Source: Dasyornis broadbenti (taxonomy: Eukaryota; Chordata; Aves; Passeriformes; Dasyornithidae). Taken from it: a DNA stretch of 64,000 nt. The notes under the pieces are model-generated. The model saw only the letters and a program-made list of their open reading frames with translations, was not told where the DNA came from and did not search any database. Location: assembly GCA_013397935.1 (NCBI GenBank), contig VZRN01005839.1:829357-893356 (forward strand), read 5' to 3'. Each line of letters starts with the position of its first letter. The stretch's first letter is position 1. Position numbers and translations under genes: made by a program. This document shows, piece after piece, positions 36,101 through 49,900 of the stretch.

Positions 36101-37699
36101 TTATGCAAACCACTGAGAACATATCTATCAATAGCCTAGAATTAAGAAAATAAATATGATAATATAATTATTCTCTCTCCTAACTTGTTATTTTTCATTC
36201 AGTTCTCTAACTTGTGTGTTTCACCAGTCAGTTAGAAATATCAGAAAGGACAGCCTTTGGTGCTCTGGCTGTGAAACATTACCCCTAGCAGGACACAGGG
36301 TGCACTTGTTGTCTCTGTCTTTCTGAAGGCCAAGGAAAACTGACTGTCAGAAGACAAGTGATTTGGAGGTGAAGGTGAGAGATGGAGCCATGCTGCACCT
36401 CCAGTACTGAGGGACATCTGTGGAGAATTTTCCTGTTAATTAGGAGTCATTCTCACTGACAAGTTCAGTACTCTTCAGGCACAGACAGAAGAATTATTTA
36501 ATACCATATGGGATGTAAGAATATAGATATCATTAGTGCAATCATGGTTTCTTCACAAGCCAGTGCTCTGGAAGACCTCTCTCCCCTGCATATACATTGG
36601 TGTTCATTGGGTAAGGACATACCTTAATGTGGTAAGGAGTCTGGAGGAAAGGATGAAAGGAGAGAGGGGTGGCCTGTTGACCACATTTTCTGCAACATAT
36701 ACAGGGTAGATAAAATGTAAAAGACAGTTGTACATAGCAGAAGAAAGAGAGGAGTGAAACAACCAAATAAGGTGTGTATTGAACAGGACAAATCAGCTAC
36801 AGTTTGGAGATTTCAACATTTTTAGTCCACAGTGGGATAGGGCTAAAAACTAGATTAGTCCTTTCTGTGTTTCTCTGCCATTGTGAGACTGAAGAAGACT
36901 TTCTAGTGTTCAAATATTCAAGGAACTGTCTGGAAAATAGCAGCACAATGTGTTTGTGCCAAGGCCATTAACCCTCTATTCTTGCCAACATCAAATTAAA
37001 TAAACTGAGAAAACAATTTGCATAACACTGTCACAGTGATATACAGTCGAGGCAACCTTTTGGAAGACTAAGCTTATGAAGAGGTTTAGTAGAGTAGACA
37101 CATTCAATGACTGCATGGTCAGACCTGGCAGTGATTGAGTTTGACTTGTGGAAACAAGCTCCACAGGTCTATGCACTGCTCTCACACACAGTTGTGTTGG
37201 ACTTCTGCATGGCTCTTATGCACCCCAAAGTGCAGCCTTCTGCTTTGACCTCTGTGCAAACTGCTGGCAAGTTTTCCTGATAATCTTCTAGAGGCTGGTG
37301 AGATCCAGAAATGTATATAAATATGTGAACCATTTGAAAGCAACAAGAGAACAGCAAACGGAGTCTGTGATTGCTGGAGAACATGGAGTCAGCTTGTGTG
37401 AAAAATGTACAATACGATCACTTTTGTCACTGTCTGTACCTGTTCTTGCTCTTTACAAACAGCTGAACCATCTCTTTTGAGCTGAACAGCAGCAGCCACT
37501 TCCTTGGCCTGCTTTCACTTGAACTAAGCACATCCAGGAGACATTTCTGTACCATATTTTTTTATGTCCATAAATTTTTTATGTCCACATCACAGCAAAT
37601 GGCGTAGCAGGATGTGCAATCCAGAACACAAGATCTGAAACTCTGAGATGGGACACAAAACAATGTAAGGCACATCTGGAGTCTGAAATCTTTATGCTA
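33106..37699. other. Non-coding stretch, nothing recognised
   Basis: Frames are at most 80 codons (minus, 33536-33778) and unrecognised. A C-rich run lies near 33992-34005. Two copies of ttttttatgtcca lie at 37558-37587. An octamer ATTTGCAT is at 37016-37023. No repeat family recognised. Confidence 0.55.
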
Positions 37700-38450
37700 A
37701 ACAGTCACAGCTATTTACAGTTGCTTCAGATTTGCTATGGATTAGCAAAAATAAATAAAAAATGTATGTATGGATAATTATCAAAGTGTGCTTTAACTTG
37801 AGAGATTCTTTCAGCACTCAAGAAAACATTTAAGACTGAGTAAATGAAAATGTGCATTTTACACACTGCCTAACTATGCTCATTCTTTTAAATGTATTTG
37901 CATATTAAAACAATTGTCTGTAAAGAATGTGTTGTGCAATCCCACATATAAGCCCAAGAGAGCATGGCTAAATCCTATGCTAACTCATTGAAAGCATGAA
38001 TCTTAATTTTATTTAAGTACCAACTCATGTAATTTAATTTTGTTTCTTGTTCTGATTTTGTTTCCCCATCTCAGTCTCATCAAACACAAAACAACCACTC
38101 AAATACAACCTATCCTAACACCTTGAAAAGTTAAGAAAAAACCCTACAAAAAGGGAGGCTCTCTAAGCCCTCTCTTGGAGCTGTCTGGGAGCAGATACAA
38201 CATTTTCTTTATAGTTGATTGTGTAAATATGAAAATATGTGGAAATGGAATATATTTAGGCAAGTTTTAAAATGCATAATATTTATTCAACTCTAATAGC
38301 TTTTTATTAGGAGTCAATAGGGTCTATCAACTAAATGGGTATTTCAACCATTTTCAATAGACACATTATTTACTCAATAGACCATAATGATTCTGAAGGA
38401 GGCATTAGGGCCTATTATGCAAATCTCTGTGTATTGTAGGTGTATTCAAA
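37700..38450. other. AT-rich candidate conserved element with octamers
   Basis: Non-repetitive AT-rich sequence with octamers ATTTGCAT (37896-37903) and ATGCAAAT (38417-38424), two copies of CAATAGAC twenty bases apart (38355-38362 and 38375-38382), and a third partial copy at 38315-38320. This texture is common in vertebrate developmental enhancers. Conservation was not testable, so the call is inference. Confidence 0.25.
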
Positions 38451-41400
38451 AATAGTGAAAGTTTGACCCTGGCTGTTGTACAGATCCTGATGCCATCGCT
38501 CTTTAAAAAGCAAATTGTGTAAAACTAGTTTGAATGAAATAGAAAGGTTAGAAGTAGCACAGTGGAAATAATAGATTTTTTTTTTTTTTTGGTTGGGCTG
38601 CAGAGCAGAGAATATAAAAAAGTTTTAGTTTGACTTGAAGTAGTCTTTTTCTTCAACAAAATATGTAAGAAAAAAGGAAAAATAATTGTGTCTTAGAAGA
38701 AACATTTCCTTTCCCACACAATGTTTTCACTCCTTTTTTACCCAGTAGTTACACAAATAACTTCATTGCATTTTTGTCTGGTTAAAACATTCTCTCAGGA
38801 GACCTGCAGTGAATAACCTGCTTGACACTGCATGTGAGCAGGAGAGGTTTGAAAAAAAAATTGGACCTTTGCTAAGATGGCAATGCCAGCCACCCAACAC
38901 TCCTGTTGGTCAGTCCTCTAATTTCTTTCCAGCTATACTGATGAGAAATTGTTTCAGGCTGACCGAGAACAAATAAAAAAAAAAAAAAAATTACTGCAGA
39001 TAAAAAACCTGTAGAAATAGCCCATTTTTAATGGTATGGGGAAATCCTAATAGCACATGGTAGGTGGCCTAATTCCAAACTAATAGGTATTAATGGAGAT
39101 GCTTTGTACAATTTCAGTGGAGTTTGGCTCTGTATTCCTTGTTGCACACCAGACACAAATAGATTTCTTTAGGGACTCTTATAAAAATCCTAGCAGAGAC
39201 ATATAACCAGAAAAGATACTTCTGACTCACTTAGATCACATGAAACTCTCTCAAGTTCAGCTGAAATTGTCAAAACAGGTGTCTTCATTCTTATCAAATA
39301 TTGAAAAAAGCATTTCTGAAATTAAAAAATATGTATATATATATGTTCATACTCAACAGTTTAACGTAAAGCAATGACTCCTGGACTAAGACATCCAGAC
39401 TAAGTCAAGGACCACAAGTAATATTATAAAAGTTTGGACAAAATATTCTGCACATGTGTCTTTATAGCTTGGACAAATTGTTTTGGTACAGGGTGGATGT
39501 TACTGCCTGGTGCTTTGTCTCTCCCATGTGTCTTTACAGAATAGAAAATAACATAAATGTGACATTAAAAAAATACCAAATTGACATTTTTTAATTTGCT
39601 GTGTACTGCAAAGTTCTTTTGATTTGAAGGGCTCTTTTTATTTCCTTTTATTTTTAATGCTGAAATATTCAAAACCAAACAAATGATCAAATGACTGGGT
39701 CTGCTTCTGTCAGGATCAGATACATAGAACATCTGCAGAAAAACTTTCATGTGACTTACATGCAGCAGCAACAATGACTTAGTTACATTCTTTATCTGTG
39801 TGTAATTAAGTCTAATCAATGTTTTTAAGAAAGGGCACAGTCACTGGTGAGGCAGGGTTTGTAAAAAGAAGCAATATTTTGTATGAAATCATACTGTTTG
39901 GAATTATGTGCACAGAATGAATGGACATACATTCTCAGTTGCGTACAGCTGGTGTATTTGGAGAAAACCAGATGGACTTCTGCGTTCAGACCCTTCATCA
40001 TGTTCTGTTCATCAGAATTAATTTGCAATTACAGCCTGGAGGATGACCAAGATTATAAAACTGTGTTACATTATATTGTATACTCCTCATATCCTTCTCT
40101 GAAGACCATGAGGTGAGTTAACCACACTACTACTTGTAGCTTCCTTAGTTTCACCAGTGGCAACAGGTAGGTTTTCTTCACAGAATCAGGTTGCTAGTGA
40201 ACATCAGCTCAGGTCTCCACAAACGAAGAGCTGCCACTGAGAGCAGTGTGAGCCAAATGGCCATTGCTTGACAGTGTAGCTGGGCAGCTGTTTTTGCTGG
40301 CTTGGAGTTTACAGGAGTGAATGTGAGGTAAAAATGGACAGTGCATAAGGACCAACCAGGAATGAGAGTGAAGATTTGGGTATCTTGGCTATCTTGACAA
40401 AAGAACTCTAACCTTGGTATGCTTTTCTAGATTCTATTTGTGCTTTATGATCTTATATCAGCAACAACAGAACTTCCACTTTTTTTATTTCCTTTTTTTT
40501 TTTTTTTAACCCTGTCTTGTGAGAAAGAGTTATTGAAATGAGTTTTGGGGCTGATGAATACCCTGGAGGTGCTTTGGCCCATTGCTTTCTTCTAGACCAT
40601 TTGCCTTTAACTCTAACTTGAGCTTCTGTTCGACAAAGTTAATAGCTGCAAATTCTTCAGGGATGGTTTGTTAAATCATGTCCAAGAAAATAAATATAAT
40701 GAATGAACAATCTCAGAAGAAAGCCCTGACATTTTAAAAAAAAAGTAAATGAGTCTCAGAAGTATCAAGCCATGGAATAGACACAAGTACATTAGCAAAA
40801 ATGAGATATATTTTACAGCAATTAGAGGAGGAGATAAAGCCTTCTCCAGGGGAACACACCCGAGTTCTTGAAAACTCAACCAAAATCTGTTTGTGTAGTG
40901 CATCCTGCATCTAACAGGGCAGACCTGAATATTGTCTGCACGTAATTTCCCTCCCACTCTCCCAGCGTTTCAATGTGCTTCATCTGCCACTCCATCAATG
41001 GACTTTGATATGAAGAAGCTGGAGCATAGCTTTGAACTCCACTGAACCCAATTACATCTGGTCATTTCAGACAGCTGTGGTGGTGTGACTCTGAACTAGG
41101 AGGCAGAGAGTTCATGACAGACTCAACTGCTGCAGCTGGAGCAGCAAATTCATCTGGTGCTGCAGTTTTGCAGGTTTTATGCTCCAGAAAAGAACTGGAA
41201 ATCTGAACTAAATGCTGCACTAATTAAAAGAAAGGCATTTTGGCAACTAGTGTTTGGTATGTGCTGGGGCTAATGCCTTTTAATTGGCATGGCACAAGTG
41301 GTAAGTTTTATCTCTGTGTGCTACTGGAGGTGTGTTGGGGATTTAAGTCCCTGAAATGGGTGGAATTCAGCTTTTCCCCCACTACCAGCAGAGACCATAA

Positions 41401-44000
41401 CTCCTGTCTTTGGCAATGGCACTTGCTGTTTAATGCTCGAGAGAGGATAAGCGTAGCAGGGATCTTAATTTCCTAGAGATACAGGGAATACCACATCAAA
41501 ATGATATTAGAAAGCAGACTTAGTTTTGCCCGTGGCTTGTGTAATTAAAACCTAGTCTGGTGACAAGGTACTACTACATATAGTGATAAAGACACCCTTG
41601 GGCAGAGGACTACTGAAGTTTTATGCCTTGCTGAAGTCCTATTAAAGCCTTTTTTGCTTGGCTTTATTAAAACCAATTTCATTTCTCAGCCCTGAAAATG
41701 CACCTGTGAAATGTTTCCATAGGCCTTCCCCAGTATTGATAGCTTTCAAATGCTTATTGCAGATTCTGTTCTCACAAAGACACTGAACCAATCCTGATTT
41801 CCACTGCATTAAGCAAGAGCAGCTTCTACTTGGTTCTCATGCCTGCTAGTGGTTTCCTTCAATAAAAAAGGACCAAGAAGACCTTCCTTCCCAGCTCTTT
41901 CTTGGGTGGAAAGAAGAAGAAACTGCACGCCATGCACGTGCACACACATGCACAATCCTCTTTCCCATTAAAAAGAAGTAAAATCTCATGGCTATGTCTA
42001 GCCTATCCACTCTAGAATATATTTCAGTTACAGCTAAAGCTTTGCATTGGGTACAGAAGAGATCTGAGACCTGCTCTTATTTTGTGGTGACGTAACTGGA
42101 GTTTGGCATTACCCAAATCTCTGGTAAACCTGTATTTTTCTTGTGCTTACTATAGCTACTGTATGAGAGGTTTGGTCTCTTTTTATTTCCCCCTTTCAAT
42201 TGTTGGAATTTTTTTCACTCTTTCTAAATATAATTTTAATGCAGGAAAAATATTCTTGGGATGGACTCTGACCAATGCCCATTGGAATTTAAGCCAACAG
42301 AATTATTTTATCACGTGGATTTGCAGTTCTGATTGTTCCTTGTACTCCAGATGAAAAGCTGCCACTAAACAATAGTGAAAAATAAACTTTTCCATGTTAA
42401 AATTGTGCTGAAAAAAAATCTGTGGTAAAAATAGGGAAATTCCCAGGTTTCTAATCACTCTCTTGATCTTGAAAGGCTCATTTTCAGCTAGTCATTGAAA
42501 GTGGGAAGGAACCAATATAAAACGAATGTAATGAGGAGACACTCCAAATTTTTAAGCTACAAAGCTAAACCAAGTTTGTAGTTATTATTAGCTGAGAAAA
42601 AGTTATTGGAAAGTAATTGTAATAGAATTAAGAGAAAATAGTTCCACCCTAAAAAAATCTCAAAATGCAGAAGAAAATTGTACCCAAATGGTAGCGATAG
42701 TTGTAAAGGCACTGTCTAAGGATTCTATCTTGCTTGGCATTTAAGAAAATATGAAAGATATTGATTTTTAAAAAATTCTAAATAGCAGTTAAGATAGAGA
42801 AAGTAGCAAGCAGAAAACAAAACCCAAGAAGTCCTATTCTCTTACCTCCAGAATTTTCAGTAAAAATCATATGTGTGCTCTTCAGGTGCTAAAGGATGAT
42901 TTTTCTGCCTTAATATAATTTCACTGAAAATTAGTTCTGTTATTTCTAATAACTCTCTTATACCTTGCTCTTTTAAAGTTTGTTCATGTACAAACAATTT
43001 GTGGTATTCATCTAAGAAAAGTGTACAATGGCCAGAAGCAGAGTCAACTACAAGCAATATGAAACTGGGCTTTGTGTTCCATATCTCTCAGGCTATGTAC
43101 ATATTTAAAGATTCCCAAGACCAAAACTTCATTTTGTTTTTACCTGAAGAAATATCATCTGCAATACTGCAAAGATCAGGTGAATTTTGAAGATGGGAAG
43201 GTGTTTTATATCTTCTTTGTATCTTCTGACATAAGGTAGGTAATTTAATTACTTTAATCAAAGCAAAATACAATCCTCAACAGAGTATTAATAACCTCTT
43301 CCTCAACAGAAAAATGTTTGGTCATGTAAAGTGGGATTTCTTCTGGATCATAGACAAACCTCACGCCAAAGTAATGTCAGATGCTGAATTTTTCTCTCTG
43401 TAGTGATAACATTCAGTGTAGCAACAGATTAAGTTTCAGGAAGGAGGAAACAGATCTGGTTGGTTTTGTTGGCATTTTTATGCTCAAGCTGCAGATGCTG
43501 TGGTATATCCAGGAATATTCTGAAAAGGAATTTGAATTTATTTTTTGTTTTTTAAATTACAGGATCACCCTTAAACATCTGAGTACATTATACTTCTATT
43601 TGCCCTGTGGGTCTGTTGCCCTGTGGGAAGACACACATGTGGTCCTATAGATGTTCACATAGTCACAGAATGCTATAGAACTTGACGTTTTCTCATTAAG
43701 ATCATCTGTGATTTTTTTCATGTATCTGTTTCTGCTGTCCAGTTGATAAAACCAATTACAACTCATTCAATTTTCCATCTACTATAGTTAGAGTTGACAC
43801 AGTCAGAGGACAAAACTCCCACAGGGTATAAATGCTCTGAAGTCAGCATATTAAGGGTATCATTTCAGAATGGTTAGGACAAAGACTTCCCACTGAGAAC
43901 AATGGAGAAGAATGTTTGCTTGTTTAATTGTCTTCTCTGATGCCTGATCAGGCTGTGAAGTCCCAAGGACTTACGAAAATATAAGCTTCAGGTTCTAGCC
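38451..44000. other. Non-coding stretch, nothing recognised
   Basis: AT-rich with homopolymers: poly-T near 38576-38590, poly-A near 38975-38990, poly-T near 40493-40507, and a short TA run near 39334-39344. The largest frame is 93 codons (minus, 40676-40957), with no motif. No repeat family recognised. Confidence 0.55.
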
Positions 44001-47000
44001 TGGGAGCATGTGTTGTGAGGGATCTTGTTTCCTGCCATATGGTCATGTGAGAAGGTCTTTTAGTTTCCCTTCTAAAGGCAAGATGTAACATCAGCTTCAT
44101 TAATCTCACTTCTTTCTTTCTCAGTCTGTGCCTAGATTCACAAAATCTGTATCTTTTGTTTGCAATAAGTAAAAAAGAAAACTATTGTGGGTGGTCTTCG
44201 GGTCATTACTGCAAATAGAAATATAACAATTCAGTTGCAAAACTGACAGTTTTTCTCAGTGAGTTGTCCTAATCACTTGACAATGCGTGGTCAAAGGACT
44301 GCTGTGGTTTTGCTTCTTTTAAACAAACTGCTATTTTCTCCTTTTTTCTTTTTTGAAAAAGGGACTCCTTTTGGATAAGGTAGCTGTTGCCCCTCTGTTG
44401 GGAGTTGTGTCTCCCACTGGATACTGGAGCTTCAGCACCATGAGTTGTTGGTGGTGGTGATTCCCTTTCTGAGGCACCTCTCATGCTCTTCAGTGGCCAT
44501 TTTGTAGAAGCAGAGCAGTTTCACAGCTGACTTCCGGTGTGCTGTTTGAATATCAATTTTGCCACTACTCTGTGGTTCAAATGAGTTCATCCATCCCTGA
44601 CACTTGCTCAAAAGACTCTAGAAATGTATTATTTAAAGACTGCCTTCCTTGGTGTGTCAGAAATAAAGGTGTAAACTTTCTTTAGAGGCCTGAGAAAATA
44701 AATATTTCCTTTGCTCTTGTAGGATAGGCCAGGCTTTGAGCTGCATGTGTACCACCCAGAGGGCCCTTATGCCAGGAGACGTGTGAATTACTGGAGATGA
44801 TATCGCCATCTTCCTCCCTTCATCTGAGGACGCGGAAGCCACCAAGGAGTGTTGTGCTGACACCTTGCCACTACAGTCACCAGAGAGATGCTGTGATGGT
44901 ACCAGAGCAATCAGCATGTCCTGCATCACACCTTCACCTGGGCTGGGCAGGTAGGAGCTGCTCTAAAAGGTCAAGGTCTCTTATAGATTTTTGACACTTC
45001 CATGCTTCCTATTATTGCCTGTTTGACCAGTTGCTCAAGGTAGAAAGCAAACAAGGAATCTAAAATGAACACTGTATGGTAAACAGATTTTGAAGGGCAT
45101 TGTGGAGGGCTGGGGTCTGGATACTTAGCATAAAGAGTGTGAGAAGGGCTGGCGGGATCTTACTTTTATTTTTGATAAAGATGCCTGTTCATTCTCCTGT
45201 ACATGCTTTGTCAAGGGTACCCATTGGAAGGAAGGTGTGAAGAAAAGCACTTTTAGGGGTCAAAACTCCTTGTCTCTCTCAAGGGTATGAAATTCTCCAG
45301 TTTTCTAAGCAAAAGTTGGAGGTTTTCTTTATTCTGTAAGTCAACAATTTTGCAAAATTTAAGCCTGCAAAGGCTCTCAATAGATGGGCTTTTCACTCTG
45401 TCACAGAATGAAAACAAGTTTGAAAGCTTATGAACTGGAATTTCTGGTCTCCAGATAGCAGTACATGGTGAGCATTTCCCTTACAAAAAACCAGAAAAGT
45501 ACTCCAGAATATTGCAATAGCAATCCCAAGTAGAGCTGTAAAAATCAATGAGCAGAGGATGTGTTGGAGCAGAGTGGTGACAAACTGCAGTAGTTTCAGG
45601 GAAGCACCTGTGCGTGTGGCGGTGTGGAGTACAGAGGCAGTTGGTGTGTCACATGTGAGTAGTACCTCTCATTGGAGCACATCTCTGTAAAGCAATAGAA
45701 AAGAGCTGAGCTTTTTGAAGCATGGTATGTAAGAACATCTGCCCTTCAAAATGACAGTAATGCATCAGGTAAATGGAGGTGAGCTAGAGCTTCATGCTGC
45801 ATCTGACATAATTAAAGGTAATGAAAAAATGTTGTGTTGTAATGGGGGGGTATGGATATGGTTTAATACATTCATTGCAAAGAATGCCATTTAACAAGAG
45901 TGGAAACAGAAATAAAGATACGCCAGATTTGTACCAGCAGCAGAACTTCCCGGTACAATTTCTGCATCTTTCATCAGATGCTTGGTAGCACCTCTGCAAA
46001 ATGACTGTTATCCCTGGGCATGTTTGAAGTGTTATGCTACACTTCCATGGGCTCTGCCAGGTTACACTTTGTTGCAAGGGACAAATCCTGCACAATGGCT
46101 TAGCCCTCCAACTTCTGTTCTTAGATTAAATCTTTGGGTAACTCTCAGGGCAGTATGAGAAGTGACAGCCTTAGATCAGTTCAAGAGACAAGAGTCTTGT
46201 AGTATTAGCCCCCCAGTCTGTGCTCATAAAATAGTCTCCTCCCCAAACCCTATAATAAAATAGACTAAATAAAGCAAGGCCTCTATCAAAATCTTAAATG
46301 GAATATGGAAAATAAGAATAATAAAATAGGAGTGACCCAAGTAACAGAGTTTCATGAGGAGACTGTGAAACACAAAACAACAACAACAACAACCAAATAA
46401 ATAAACAAAAAAATCAGGTTGGGTAAATCACTCCACAGATTGTAATTTAGACAGAATAAATGCATTAAGACCAGCAAGAAGCCCATTTAAATATTCAAGC
46501 TGAGAAAGAACCAAAGCATGCACTGGAGTTTTGGTTGCCTCAATCATTAACCTAGCACAGATTTTAAAGATGTTCAATAAAGGGAACTGACAGGTCTTTA
46601 TAACACAGTTAATATGGAATGAAATGACAAATCAGAGTAAAAGGTCACACCCAATTGCTGTGCTGTGGCAGAAGAAATATGATGCGGTAATATTCAGGGA
46701 GAAAAAAGAAAAAAAAATTTGAAAGGAGGCAAGTTAAGAGACAGCGCCTGTATAAATCTTATGCCTTATCCACATTGCTAGAAATAAAAGAGTAGCATCC
46801 ACTGGGAGATGTCACTAAAGCAATGCAAAGCATGAGGAAAAGCATCCTTGAAAGAAAAGAGGGACAGCACCCACTGGATATTTTAATACAAAATTTGTAG
46901 CAGATTTAGTACAAACACAGAGACTCCCACCCAGCTCCTGGGTGAAATGCTTGGCCCGGTGCCATGGCTGACATTGCCATGGGACAAGCAAACCTTGGCT

Positions 47001-49560
47001 CCTTCTCTGTCCAGAAGGGAAGGGCTTGATAATACCTGGTCAAAGCCTACAGAGAATCAGCTCCTCTGTTGGCAGCTGTGTCCTTCTCAAGGTGAAAACT
47101 TCCTAAGGTGGCTTTCTGAATGGTCCTCGGTCCTCCCCATTTCACCAAACTTTAGACACTGTTAAGCCTGTGATGTCCTTCAGACTTGGTTGGGAATTAT
47201 TGGGTCCCTCTTGGTGGATGGGCAGTGCCATGAAGAACTGTGGTGTATCAGAGCTCAGGCAATGGCATGAGCAACTCATTACTGCAAGCAGAGAGGTTCT
47301 TGGCTGAAGCCTGCTGTTGAGAGGGCAAGAGTCTCGCAAGAACTCCTTGCTGTGTGCTGTGGAGAGGGAGCTGCCAGCCAGCGGAGGGGCTTGGTTGGTG
47401 AGGTGTCTAGGTAGAGTGGCAGATCTGGGAATACCTGAAGGAGAATAACAGTCTCTGCTGATGCTGTTGCTTTTGTTGCATTCAGGAAAATGGGTCGTGG
47501 GGTGAATTTTTTCATCTGTTTTTGGAAAGGGATAAGTAAACAACATTATTTTAAGATTATACCAAGAGTACAATTGACTTACACAGTTGATTTCTTATGC
47601 AAATAGAAACAACTCTGCAAGGCTTTGAAACTTTGGCTAATCATTCAGCCAAAATTGCTACTCTATATTAATAATAAAGACATCTATTGATAATTATTAT
47701 CTGGATTCACTAATCCAATTACAAATGCCTTTTCTCTGTAGTTTTGTTGTACTCATATTTCTTACTCTTTTTTTTTTAATATAAAAATAATTGGGAAAAC
47801 CTCAATAAATAGATTACAGGAACAGAGAGGATTTCCATTACCGTACAAGTTCTTCCCCTTTCAGGATTTACATGATAATCATTTCATAGCAGAATACAAT
47901 TAGGGCAACTAGGGTAAAGTCTATGGCTTTGTGTTATATGGTATCACCCTCATTTACCAATACTGTGAGTGAACAAATGACCCCCAAAGATTTCACTTGA
48001 AAATCCAGATTGGACACTGGTGCAGGTGTTACATCAGGACCTTTTGTGGATAGAAATGCACGTATTAGAACTGTTCCAGGCTCTTTTTCTCCTCAAAAGC
48101 GAGAGATGAACTGAGATCAGCTGTTTTATTTTTTATTTTTACTAGTAATTTTACAGACAGGATTATTTGTAATCCAGTTTTCTGGAAAGAACTAGTTCAT
48201 GCTCAGCAATTTAAACGTTTCCTGCTCCTTTTCCTTCCAAAGCCACTGTGCTACTTTCTGCACACAGCCCTGTGATCTCTCCTCTCCCAGTGCTGGCTTC
48301 TCTTGTCAGGGTCTTCTGGTTTCCAGCTATGGTAACATTATGGATACCTTCTCCTGATCATTTCATCTCAGTAGAGAAGGAGCTATCACTTGAAAAGACA
48401 AAACCTGCCAGAAAAATGTGTTCCAACTCTTATAAATCAGATACAGAGGACATCTGCCAGGCAATTGAGAATGTGACAGTAATGGTCTGGAAACAACAGA
48501 AATTGGTCATTTCTGCTATGTTTGCCCCACCTCATTATCTCCCCCCGTCTCCCTTCCAAACCATCCCCTGTATATCTACCATGTCCCTGCTGCACAAAAG
48601 GTGCATCCCCATGTTCCCACCACCTCCATCCTCCCTTCCACTGCTTTTGAGTTTATACTGTTCAAGACACATCAGGAGATCTTCTGGTCTTTTCCAGATA
48701 AGGGACAGACCAGTGGTGCTGCAGATGTAGAAAAGTGAAGATTGCTACAGCCTTGTCACATCCAACAGGGTTGTGCAGACACAGGGAATTCTAGGGCTGT
48801 AGTTTTCCTTTTGCTTATTTCCACTTTTTTTTTTTTCCTTACTGCTGAAACCCTTTTTCAGAAGGATATTATTTTGCAAAAATTTAGTCTCATGAGCTGT
48901 ATTTCTCAACTGGGCAAATTTCTGCTATATTCATGTGATAAGATTATTTATAAGATCTTTAACAAGTACTATTCATTTCACAGATTATGACTGCAGCCTC
49001 CACACAATGGATAGTGTTGGCAGGGGAAAAATAATTCAGTCAGAAGGCTCAAGAACTAATCTGTCATATTTGCAGGGGAAAACTCAGTAAGGAGGTTTCT
49101 GGAAGACTAAAGTTTATGGTTTTGTGTGCAGATGATATGGAGTGCTGGTGGCACTGGGGAAAATGAGGTTGGACACAAGCAAAAATTGCTCAGCTTTTTT
49201 AACTTTGTTTTTGTGACAGTCTTTTTAACAGTGTGGGACATCATGTTTTAGCAAAGAAGTTTATGGTTTTCTGGGAAGTAATTTCATATAGGCAATAGTC
49301 TAGTTATACAAGTATTGGGTTGCCAAAGGACTTGGATTCTAGCAGTCTTCCCTTTTCTCACGCCTGTAAGGAAAGATGTGCTCTACATTATGAAAGGATG
49401 ATTTTCAATGTCCTGCAAAGCCATCCCACAACCTCTACTGTTGTTTGAAGATTAATACAGCAGATGAAACAAAAGCATGTTGTTTGCCCACTGCTGTTCT
49501 GAAAAACAGCCCTGGTCCATCTTCTTGTCTTTAGGGACCAGAGCCTCCTTGTGACTCTGC
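44001..49560. other. Non-coding stretch, nothing recognised
   Basis: The largest frames are 160 codons plus (48248-48730) and 143 codons minus (47142-47573). They are rich in Ser, Pro and Leu, lack family motifs, and I do not consider them genes. A CAA-type run is at 46377-46394 and an octamer at 47597-47604. The part 46920-47480 has higher GC than its flanks, for no visible reason. Confidence 0.5.
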
Positions 49561-49900
49561 TTCAGTCCTTCTCTGCAATGCAGTAGCATCAGCCTTCATG
49601 CTTTCCATCCTTGCTCCCTGCTGCCATTCCTGTGAAACCCTTGGGTCACTGCTGGGCCTGCTGCTCTACCTGCTGTGAGGCAGAGCAGAGACAGGGGTGC
49701 AGCACAGGCACTGCATGGGTCAGAGGCTTTCCCCTGTCCCTGCTGAGCTCCTGGGGGAGCACACAATTGTCCAGATGGTTGTGGGCAAAGGAGGCAGCAA
49801 GGTAAGCATGGGGGATTGCAGGAGTGACTCTGCACATCCTATAGCTGCCAGGCATTCCAGCTCCAGGCTGCTGCAGGGCACTGGGCAGTGCAGGCAAGGG
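49561..49900. other. GC-richer patch with strong splice-donor consensus
   Basis: The patch is rich in CTG/CAG words and has overlapping open frames on both strands (96 codons plus at 49697-49987; 79 and 83 codons minus). It contains agcaag followed by gtaagcatg, an excellent donor with GT at 49802. CpG is rare, so it is not an island. It could be an exon of a non-coding or unrecognised transcript, but composition alone can produce these frames. Confidence 0.2.

Noticed and set aside
40178..40215. cacagaatcaggttgc as a possible CR1 end
   Set aside because: Only about 15 bases resemble the CR1 terminus, and the downstream CCAACC and ORF2 blocks are absent.
47142..47573. A 143-codon minus-strand frame in a GC-richer block
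   Set aside because: No known motif, a second minus-strand frame overlaps it, and there is no start context or homology that I recognise.
48248..48730. A 160-codon plus-strand frame, the longest free of gaps
   Set aside because: No family motif, Ser/Pro/Leu-rich composition typical of translated non-coding DNA, and no supporting splice or promoter context.
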